Shown here in pieces: positions 24,496 through 31,740 of a stretch of DNA of 64,000 bases. The notes below the pieces were generated by a model, which worked only from the letters and a program-made list of their open reading frames with translations, was not told the DNA's origin and did not search any database. Every line of letters starts with the position of its first letter. Positions within the stretch are counted from its first letter, which is position 1. Origin of the DNA: Engelhardtia mirabilis (GTDB lineage Bacteria > Planctomycetota > UBA1135 > GCA-002686595); assembly GCA_007751255.1 (NCBI GenBank), contig CP036296.1:1240001-1304000 (forward strand), written 5' to 3'. A program made the position numbers and the translations under genes.

Positions 24496-27400
24496 TCAAG
24501 AGCTGGGGAGGACGACGCGGAAGCCGACGTAGTCGCCGCGCCACCAGGGCCTGAGCCCGTTGCGGTAGGCCGAGCGGCACCCGTCCGCGAAGTCCCAGCA
24601 GCAGCCGCCGCGCAGGACGCGGTCGGCGCCTGCGGCGAGCCCCGACGGGTCCTCGGTCTGGGCCTCGTCGTACTCACCGAGCCAGTCCGCGCACCACTCC
24701 CTGACGTTCCCGTGCATGTCGAGAAGGCCCCAGGGGTTGGCCTTCCGCGTGCCGACGTCATGCCGGCGGTTCTCTGAGTTCCCATTGAACCACGCATACT
24801 CGCCGAGCTCCGCCTCGTCGTCGCCGTGGGACCAGCGTTCCGTCGTCCCCGCGCGCGCCGCGCACTCCCACTGCGCCTCCGAGGGCAGCTCGCACCCCAC
24901 CCAGCGTGCGTAGAGCCAGGCATCCCACCACGAGACCCCCGCGACCGGATGGTTGGGGTGCTTGGCGCCCTTGCTCTTGTCGAACCGTGCGTACTCCGCC
25001 TCGGTGACCGCCGTCGCACCCATCGAGTAGGCGGACAGAGTCACCTGGCGCTGCGGCCGCTCGTCGCCGTGACCGACCCCGTCAGGACTCCCCATTGCGA
25101 ACGACACCGAGGTGTCACCCGTCGGCGGAATCCGCACCATCGCCGGCGGATTCGGGACACCCGTCGACGGCCAGCGACCGCAGCGGCGGAAGAACGCCTC
25201 GCGCTCGACGCCGACCCCCGACGTCTCGAGGGCGAAGTAGCGGTGGGCGAGGTCCCGCGTCTCCATCGAAGGCGTCACCGGCTCGAGCACGAGGCGGCGC
25301 ACTTCGCCGCAGTCCGCGCCATCGAGGCGAAGGTTCCGCAGGAGCTCCGCCAGGTCGACTCCGTCCCAGGGGGCGTCGTCACCTGACTCCTCAGCAGGCA
25401 CCTGATCGAGAAGCTCCAACGCTTCCTCGGGATCGAGCCCCTCTAGCTGCGGAAGAGTCCGGTGCGCCAGGTCGTGGTCGCGGGTGACGATCGCCTCGAG
25501 CAGCGCGCCCCGCCGCGGGTCCTCCTGACCGAGCAACCCGACCAGCAGCGCCACCGTCTCGCCCCAGTGCCGCTGGCCCTCCCGCGTGTCGAGCAGCGCG
25601 ATGAGACCGTCCACGTCGAGCCCCTCGTCGTCCGCCAGGGCCCGCGCGGCGAGGAACTCGCGCAGGCTGCGGTGCAGGTACCGCCAGTCGCCGCCCGGTC
25701 CGTCGTGGGGACCCAGGACGCCGGCGTTGCGCCGCACGTCCCGCAGGAACTCGCCGGTCTTGTCGCCCCAGTCCTGGCGCAGGGCCCGCCGCACCGCCGG
25801 CGAACCTTCGGCGGCCAGGGACAGGGCCTGGTAGACCTGGTCCTCCGTCCAGCTCTCGCCCCCGGCCCGCTGCAGCTCCAGGGAGAGCGGCGCGAGCACC
25901 GCGGCGGCGGCCTGGGGCGAGTTCATCTCGCGCCGCTCGACGCCGAAGCCGCGGCGCAGGAGCAGCTTCACCGCCTGGTCGTAGAGGGCGCCGCGGGTGG
26001 GGGGCAGGGGCGTGTCCTCGTCCTCGAGCTTGGCGATCAGGGTCAACAGGAACGGGTTCGCGGCCAGCTCCACCATGCGCGGCGAGCGTTGGATGCGCTC
26101 CCAGGCGCTCGCGGCGGCGCCCTCGCCGATCCAGTTGGCGAGGAGCTGGCGTTGGGCGGGCGCATCCAGGGGCAGGAGGTCGGCGGCGACGAAGGAGGCT
26201 TCCGGCGGGCCGGCGTAGGCGGTGCGCCGCGAGGTGACGACGATCGGGCAGTCGCCGAAGTCCGCCGCGAGGGCGGCCAGGATCTCGGGCACGCGCGGGG
26301 CGTCGGCCTCGTTCACCTCGTCGAGGCCGTCGAGCAGGATCCAGACCAATCCCTCGCGCGCCCGCTCGCGCAGGTCGGCGGCCAGCTCGGCGGGGCTCTC
26401 GGCCGAGGTCCGCGTCGCGTCGGCGGCGACCAGGTCGAAGACGTCCCGACGGTTGTCGGTGGCGGCCAGGCGGTTCAGCGACGCGAAGACCGGCAGGGGG
26501 CCGGCTTCGTCACGGGCCAGCTCGCAGGACAGGCGCCGGCAGAGGGTCGACTTGCCGCTGCCCGGGTCGCCGAGCAGGATCCAGCGGCCCGTGACACCGA
26601 CCTCGAGGTTGGCGGGGATCCGAAGCAGGTCGCCGAGGGTCAGGCGCGCGGCGCTGAACAGGCTCTTGCGGCGGAAGTCCTCCTCGACGTCCGAGTCGCC
26701 GCGCATCTCGAAGTGGCGCGCCTGGTCGATGCGGACGTTGAGGCCGACGTAGACGTCCTTGAGCGCCTTCGCGGTGGTGCCGAAGAAGGGCACGGTCGTG
26801 GCGTGGGCGGACTGGACCCAGCGGCGGTAGGCGTCGAGGGGGGCGACGGTCGCAGGCGCCGCCTGGTCTGCGCCGCGGCCCGTCTCGCCCGCGCGCACCT
26901 TCGATGCCGCGAGCACCGCGGCGCGGTCCGCCTCGAGGGTCTGGTCCAGCTCGTCCATGAGCTGCATGAACTGGAGCGCGCCTCGGAACTCCTTGACCTG
27001 GCGGCCGACGTCGACGACCTCGCGAGCGGACTCGAAGCGGTAGGGGCACACCTTCAGGCCCTGGGCCGCAGCGAACCCGGCGATGGCCGCGTGGGCCGCG
27101 TTGGCCTGGCCGTCGCGCTTCTCCACGTCGGGGTCGAAGTCGAGCAGCACCCAGACCACGCGCCAGGCGCCGTCGAGCTTCTCGACGAGGTCGACGAGGT
27201 TCCAGCCGCTGGGGTCGAGCACGGTCCAGTCCGGGCGCTCGGTCCGGACGCGCTGGATGATGCCCCTGCCCAGGTTCGGCGCGGGGCAGAGCAGGATCGT
27301 GCCGTTGTCGAGGGTCGCGCGACCCTCGACCACGGTCCCCTCGCCCGCGACCATCGCCGCGAGCTCGTCGCGGTCGGAAGCGCGGTCGCGGATCACCCCG

Positions 27401-27756
27401 ATGAACGGCGCGCGGGTCAGCCAGGGCGGCGCGGCGGAGCGCGCCTGACCCCAGAAGCAGGGCTTGCCGCGACCCAGGGCGAAACCCAGCTCGAAGCCCA
27501 CGTTGGCGTTGGCGTGGTCGACCATGCCCACCACCGCGTCGGCCCGGCCGATCTCCGCCTCGATCGTCGACCACAGGTCGGGCCCGCGTGCGGCGCCCTC
27601 CGCGGTGCGCGGCTGCACGCCGTCGGGGGGAGCGTCGACGAAGTCTTCGAGGACGGCCGCGACCGTCTTGTCGGTGAAGTCGAAGGCGAAGAAGACCCGC
27701 TTGGGGTCCTCCTCGTCATGCGAGGCGGCAGGTGCCTCGACAGCGTTCTCGGTCAT
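24496..27756 (-). CDS. DGR target 2: TIR/NDT-like effector - NACHT ATPase - FGE-type variable domain
   Basis: 1086 residues. (1) ~18-110: Rossmannoid fold beginning KRVFFAFDF, with ADAVVGMVDHANANVGFELGF (about residue 82), the conserved Asn and Glu of TIR-like/deoxyribosyltransferase-like enzymes. (2) ~125-275: second related fold (WRVVWVLLDFDPD, AAIAGFAAAQGLKV) without the Glu. (3) ~385-640: NACHT-type STAND ATPase, Walker A GDPGSGKSTLCRRL, Walker B VWILLDGLDEV, sensor CPIVVTSRRT, then winged-helix/helical repeats. (4) ~795-1086: FGE-sulfatase fold with VR2 at the end. No signal peptide or membrane helix: cytosolic. STAND proteins oligomerise on ligand binding and trigger the N-terminal effector; here the hypervariable domain occupies the sensor position. 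Followed 146 bases later by the HTH-avd-TR-RT unit on the same strand. Confidence 0.9.
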   Translation of the reverse strand: MTENAVEAPAASHDEEDPKRVFFAFDFTDKTVAAVLEDFVDAPPDGVQPRTAEGAARGPDLWSTIEAEIGRADAVVGMVDHANANVGFELGFALGRGKPCFWGQARSAAPPWLTRAPFIGVIRDRASDRDELAAMVAGEGTVVEGRATLDNGTILLCPAPNLGRGIIQRVRTERPDWTVLDPSGWNLVDLVEKLDGAWRVVWVLLDFDPDVEKRDGQANAAHAAIAGFAAAQGLKVCPYRFESAREVVDVGRQVKEFRGALQFMQLMDELDQTLEADRAAVLAASKVRAGETGRGADQAAPATVAPLDAYRRWVQSAHATTVPFFGTTAKALKDVYVGLNVRIDQARHFEMRGDSDVEEDFRRKSLFSAARLTLGDLLRIPANLEVGVTGRWILLGDPGSGKSTLCRRLSCELARDEAGPLPVFASLNRLAATDNRRDVFDLVAADATRTSAESPAELAADLRERAREGLVWILLDGLDEVNEADAPRVPEILAALAADFGDCPIVVTSRRTAYAGPPEASFVAADLLPLDAPAQRQLLANWIGEGAAASAWERIQRSPRMVELAANPFLLTLIAKLEDEDTPLPPTRGALYDQAVKLLLRRGFGVERREMNSPQAAAAVLAPLSLELQRAGGESWTEDQVYQALSLAAEGSPAVRRALRQDWGDKTGEFLRDVRRNAGVLGPHDGPGGDWRYLHRSLREFLAARALADDEGLDVDGLIALLDTREGQRHWGETVALLVGLLGQEDPRRGALLEAIVTRDHDLAHRTLPQLEGLDPEEALELLDQVPAEESGDDAPWDGVDLAELLRNLRLDGADCGEVRRLVLEPVTPSMETRDLAHRYFALETSGVGVEREAFFRRCGRWPSTGVPNPPAMVRIPPTGDTSVSFAMGSPDGVGHGDERPQRQVTLSAYSMGATAVTEAEYARFDKSKGAKHPNHPVAGVSWWDAWLYARWVGCELPSEAQWECAARAGTTERWSHGDDEAELGEYAWFNGNSENRRHDVGTRKANPWGLLDMHGNVREWCADWLGEYDEAQTEDPSGLAAGADRVLRGGCCWDFADGCRSAYRNGLRPWWRGDYVGFRVVLPSS
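24502..24630 (-). repeat. DGR variable repeat VR2
   Basis: 129 bases, ungapped alignment to TR with 16 differences: 12 at TR adenines and 4 elsewhere (CAC to GAC, TCC to TGC, the G of GAC to TTC, the last C of AAC to GGG). The four exceptions lie in the 5' two-fifths. The 3' half is adenine-only. It encodes the C-terminus of target 2. Confidence 0.94.
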
Positions 27757-27948
27757 GGCTCCCTCTCCCTGGGTTGGCTCCGGGGGAGTCTAGGGGCAGC
27801 CGGGCCGGCTGTCAGGGGGGGGCTGGCTCGCGAGCGGGATGGCGGCCTCTCGCGTGGCGGACTGCATCGTCCAGGCAGTCTGGCACGCCGTCGGCAAGGG
27901 GCGTCTTCCCACCGGCTTCCCGAGCCATGCATCGCCGAGCGGCGATGG
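27757..27948. other. Upstream region of target 2
   Basis: Spacer between the start of target 2 and the truncated HTH gene. A GGGAGAGGGAG stretch just upstream of the ATG serves as the ribosome site. No clear promoter boxes were recognised. Confidence 0.4.
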
Positions 27949-28257
27949 TCACAGGGCAGTGGAGGTTCTCGGTGGCGAGTCGGTCGCTGCGGATGGTGGG
28001 TCGGGGGAACTCGTGAAGGAGATCCACAGCGCACCCTCGACTGGCGGTTCGTCATCCCCCCGATGGGGTACTCGAGAGGCGGACGTCAGGTGCCATGGGC
28101 GAAACGGCCGCCTTGACTCACGCCCGTCGATCCGCTCGTCACTTGCTTGCCGGCCACCGATCTTGCTGCCGCGCAGGTCGCCGCGGCGCAGGCGGTCGCG
28201 GAGGGTGCGCTCGTTGACGTTGATGAGAAGCGCCGCTTCGCGCAGGGTCAGGTCCAT
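27949..28257 (-). pseudogene. Truncated copy of the DGR HTH gene
   Basis: Starts with the same strong GAGGAGGAG and ATG and encodes MDLTLREAALLINVNERTLRD followed by RLRRGDLRGSKIGG, which matches the first ~37 residues of the gene at 23765-24349 with only a few changes. At about 28153 homology stops abruptly and an unrelated tail of ~65 residues runs to a stop. The wing and the helical domain are gone. It marks the end point of a duplicated segment. Confidence 0.85.
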
Positions 28258-28420
28258 TGCTCTCCTCCTCTCGGGTTGCAGGTGAGGGAGCGGACGGGCG
28301 GTGGGGGCGTGCGTGAAAGGACGCTTGGCGGTTCTCGCCGGCGGGATCTGGTCATCCCCGGCGGAACCGCCGCCGATCGGACACATCAAGAACAAGGGCG
28401 AGGTCAAGAGCTGGGGAGGA
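28154..28420 (-). repeat. Duplicated segment, second copy of 24245-24512
   Basis: The spacer and HTH 5' end downstream of target 3 repeat those downstream of target 2; over 28258-28420 against 24350-24512 I count about 8 differences in about 160 bases (~95 % identical). It includes the ribosome site, hairpin and post-VR element. This implies tandem duplication of a target gene together with the start of the retroelement unit. Confidence 0.88.
28360..28373 (-). promoter_or_regulatory. VR3 downstream hairpin (homing cruciform)
   Basis: On the minus strand CGGCG-GTTC-CGCCG. The stem is identical to those after VR1 and VR2 while the loop differs, at the same distance from the stop codon. Confidence 0.75.
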
Positions 28421-31400
28421 CGACGCGGAAGCCGACGAAGTCGTCGCGCCCCCAGGGCCAGCCCCCGAGGCGGAAGGCCGAGCGGCAGAAGTCCGCGTCG
28501 TCCCAGTAGGAGCCGCCGCGCAGGACGCGGTGGGCGCCCGCGGCGGGCCCCGGCGGATTCTCCGTCTCGGCATCGTCGTAGTCGCCGTGCCAGTCCATAC
28601 ACCACTCCCAGACGTTCCCATGCATATCGAGGAGGCCCCAGGTGTTGGCCTTCCGCGTCCCAACGTCATGCGGGCGGTTCTCTGAGTTCCCATCAAACCA
28701 CGCGTATTCGCCGAGCTGCGCCTCGTCGTCGCCGTGGGACCAGCGCTCCGTCGTCCCTGCGCGCGCCGCGCACTCCCACTGCGCCTCGGACAGCAATTCG
28801 CACCCCACCCAGCGTGCGTAGAGCCAAGCCTCCCACCACGAGACCTCCACGACCGGGCGGTTCGGGTGCTCGGCGCCCTTGGTCGTGTCGAATTGTGCGT
28901 ATTCCGCCTCGGTGACCGCCGTCGCGCCCATCGAGTAGGCGGAGAGCGTCACCTGACGCTGCGGTCGCTCGACGTCGTCTCCGACCCCGTCGGGACTCCC
29001 CATCAGGAACGACACCGTCGCGTCACCACTCGGCGGAATCTGCACCATCGTCGGCGGATTCGGGGCACTACTCGACGGCCAACGACCACAGCGGCGGAAG
29101 AACGCCTCGCGGTCCACCCCGACCCCCGACTTCTCGAGGGCGAAGTAGCGGTGGGCGAGGTCCCGCGTCTCCATGGACGGTCCCACCGGCTCGAGCACGA
29201 GGCGACGCACTTCGTCACAGTCCGCGCCATCGAGACGGAGGTTCCGCAGCAGCTCCGCCAGGTCGACTCCGTCCCAGGGGGCGTCGTCGCCTCGCTCCTC
29301 AGCGGGCACCTGATCGAGCAGATCCAACGCTTCCTCGGGATCGAGCCCCTCGAGCTGCGGCAGGGTCCGGTGGGCCAGGTCGTGGTCCCGCTTGACGATC
29401 GCTTCGATCAGCCCTTTGCGGCGCGGATCCTCGCGCTCCAGGAGACCGACGAGCAGCGCGACGGTCTCGCCCCAGCGGGCGCGGCCCTCCTCCGTCTCAA
29501 GGTGCTTCACGAGCGTATCGGTGTCGAGATCCGCTTGCGCCTCGAGTGCCCGCGCCGCGAGGAACTCACGCAGGCTGCGGTGCAGGTAGCGCCAGTCGCT
29601 GGTCGCCCCGTCGTGGGGGCCGATCACCCCGGCGTTGCGCGCCACGTCTTCGATGAAGTCCCCAGTACCACCGGGCCAGTCGAGGCGCAGCATGTCGGCC
29701 AGTTCATCACTCGCGCCGGCGGCGGCGACCAGGGCCTTGTGGATTGCCTCGCGCGGCCAGCTCTCACCGCCGGCCTCCTGCAGGGTGAGCGAAATGGGCA
29801 CCAGCAGGGCCTCGGTCGACTCCGGCGAGCGCATGCGCGTGCGCTCCACCCCGAAGCCGCGAGTCAAGAGCAGCTTGATCGCCTGGTCGTACAACGCACC
29901 GCGCGTCGCCGGCAGGGGCGCGCCCTCGCGGTGCAGCTCGGCCAGGAGCGTCAACAGGAACGGGTTGCGGGCCAGGTCAGCCAGGCGCGCGGAGTTCTGC
30001 AGGCGCTCCCAGGCCAGGTCCGCCTCGGTGGCGCCGAGCCAGTTGGCGAGGAGCTGGCGCTGGGCGCGCGGATCGAGGGCCAAGAGATCCGCGGCCACGA
30101 AGGCCTCGTCCGGGGCGCCGCCGTAGCCGGTGCGACGGGAGGTCACCAGGATCGGGCAGTCGGGGTAGGCCTCGGCCAGCTTCCGCAACAGACCCTTCAC
30201 ACGGGGTGCGTCCGACTCGCGTACCTCGTCCAGGCCGTCGAGCAGGATCCACGCGCCTCCGTCCGAGGCACGCTCGCGCAGGGCGTCGGCGAGCTCCGCC
30301 CGGGACGTCGCGTCGCTGCGGGTGGCGTCCTTCGCGACGAGGGCGAAGGGGTCGTCCGTGTTGCCGGCGTCGGCCAGGCGTGCGAGCGACACCAAGATCG
30401 GCAGCGGGCGCGACTCGTCCTGGGCCAGCTCGCAGGCCAGGCGGCGACAGAGGGTCGACTTGCCGCTGCCCGGATCCCCGAGCAGGACCCAGCGGCGGGT
30501 GATCCCGAGCCGTTTGTTGGCGGGGATCGCCAGCAGCTCGTCCAGGGAGAGGCGGTCCGCTGCGAAGCCGCTCTTCATTCGCAGGGCTTCGTCGGCGTCG
30601 GAGTCCCCGCGGGCCTCGAAGCGGTGGGACTCTGCCACGCGAATGTTCAGCCCGACGAAGACGTCCCGCAGGGCCCGTGCGGTGTCGCCGAAGAAGGGGA
30701 CGGTCGTCGCGTGTTCCGAGGGGACCCACTTGCGGAAGGCGGCGATGGGGTCGGTGACCTTGGGTGCGATGACGGCTTCGCTTCCGACCGAGGCCCCCTG
30801 CCCGTTCCCGCGCAGCCGCTCGATCACCGCGGCGCGCAGCTCCGGCCCGTCGCGCTTCTCCATCTCGGCCACGCGGCTGAGGAAGTCGTTCTCGGTCGTG
30901 AAGCGGCGCGCGTCGACACCCACGTCGACGATCTCGATCGCGGCCGTGCTCTTGAACACGCGCAGCTCGAGCCCGCGCGCCTTGGCGAAGCCGGCCACGG
31001 CCGCGTGCCCCGCGTTGGCGCGCCCGTGGCGGCCGGTCACGGTCGGATCGAAGGGCAGGACCACCCAGACCACGCGCCAGCAGTCGGCCAGGACGTCCTC
31101 GAGCTTGGCCAGGCTCCAGCCGGAGACGTCCGGCACTTTCCAGTCGTTCTCGAAGCCCTCGACCGACTCGAGCAGGTCCTCGCCCACGTAGTCGCTGGGG
31201 CACAGGAACAGGGTCCCCTCGCCGGGGGCGATCGTCGTCTCGACCACCTGGCCGTCCCTGGCGATCAGGTCGACGATCTCCGAGCGCTTGCTGGCGGCTC
31301 CGCGCAGCAAGCCGCCGAACGGCGGACCCTGGATCCACTCCGGCGCGCCGCTCCTCGATTGGCCGAGGTAGCAGGGCTTGCCGAGGCCCAGGGCGAAGCC

Positions 31401-31676
31401 GTACTCGAAGGCGACGTTGGCGTTGGCGTGGTCGACCAGGGCGGCGACCTTGTCGGCCCCGCGGATCCTCGCCTCGACCTTGCCCCACAGGTCCCCGAGC
31501 TCGCCCCCGGCGACGCTCGGCTCGAAGGCCGTGTGGCGACCGTCACGGTGGCGGTCGACGAGTCCGTCGACCACCGGGCGGAGCGTCTTGTCGTTGAAGT
31601 CGAAGGCGAAGAAGACCTTGTCCCCTGCGCCTGCCGTGTTCGGCCTGTCGGCGGCCGCCTCGTCCCCAGCTCCCAT
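28404..31676 (-). CDS. DGR target 3: TIR/NDT-like effector - NACHT ATPase - FGE-type variable domain
   Basis: 1090 residues from the ATG at 31676, six bases after AGGAGG; the ATG two codons upstream touches that site and is less likely. Full-length paralogue of target 2: KVFFAFDFNDKTL, ANANVAFEYGFALGLGKP (Glu kept, Leu changed to Tyr), the second Rossmannoid fold, Walker A GDPGSGKSTLCRRL (~residue 399), Walker B AWILLDGLDEV (~475), CPILVTSRRT, helical repeats, and the FGE-type domain from WDGVDLAELL (~800) to VR3. N-terminal halves of targets 2 and 3 have diverged much more than the last ~300 residues, so the two may respond differently but share a diversified sensor scaffold. No membrane segment. 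Upstream neighbour at 31741 is a secreted protein on the same strand and probably unrelated. Confidence 0.9.
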   Translation of the reverse strand: MGAGDEAAADRPNTAGAGDKVFFAFDFNDKTLRPVVDGLVDRHRDGRHTAFEPSVAGGELGDLWGKVEARIRGADKVAALVDHANANVAFEYGFALGLGKPCYLGQSRSGAPEWIQGPPFGGLLRGAASKRSEIVDLIARDGQVVETTIAPGEGTLFLCPSDYVGEDLLESVEGFENDWKVPDVSGWSLAKLEDVLADCWRVVWVVLPFDPTVTGRHGRANAGHAAVAGFAKARGLELRVFKSTAAIEIVDVGVDARRFTTENDFLSRVAEMEKRDGPELRAAVIERLRGNGQGASVGSEAVIAPKVTDPIAAFRKWVPSEHATTVPFFGDTARALRDVFVGLNIRVAESHRFEARGDSDADEALRMKSGFAADRLSLDELLAIPANKRLGITRRWVLLGDPGSGKSTLCRRLACELAQDESRPLPILVSLARLADAGNTDDPFALVAKDATRSDATSRAELADALRERASDGGAWILLDGLDEVRESDAPRVKGLLRKLAEAYPDCPILVTSRRTGYGGAPDEAFVAADLLALDPRAQRQLLANWLGATEADLAWERLQNSARLADLARNPFLLTLLAELHREGAPLPATRGALYDQAIKLLLTRGFGVERTRMRSPESTEALLVPISLTLQEAGGESWPREAIHKALVAAAGASDELADMLRLDWPGGTGDFIEDVARNAGVIGPHDGATSDWRYLHRSLREFLAARALEAQADLDTDTLVKHLETEEGRARWGETVALLVGLLEREDPRRKGLIEAIVKRDHDLAHRTLPQLEGLDPEEALDLLDQVPAEERGDDAPWDGVDLAELLRNLRLDGADCDEVRRLVLEPVGPSMETRDLAHRYFALEKSGVGVDREAFFRRCGRWPSSSAPNPPTMVQIPPSGDATVSFLMGSPDGVGDDVERPQRQVTLSAYSMGATAVTEAEYAQFDTTKGAEHPNRPVVEVSWWEAWLYARWVGCELLSEAQWECAARAGTTERWSHGDDEAQLGEYAWFDGNSENRPHDVGTRKANTWGLLDMHGNVWEWCMDWHGDYDDAETENPPGPAAGAHRVLRGGSYWDDADFCRSAFRLGGWPWGRDDFVGFRVVLPSS
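28410..28538 (-). repeat. DGR variable repeat VR3
   Basis: 129 bases, ungapped alignment to TR with 14 differences, all at TR adenines (AAC to GAC, TTC, CTC or GGC; AGG to GGG or TGG; TAC to TTC). Encodes the C-terminus of target 3. Its pattern of changes is independent of VR1 and VR2. Confidence 0.96.
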
Positions 31677-31740
31677 CGTCATCCTCCTGTCGATGGCCGC
31701 AGTCTAGGACCGCCAGCGCCGGGCGAGGGCGTAGGACCCG

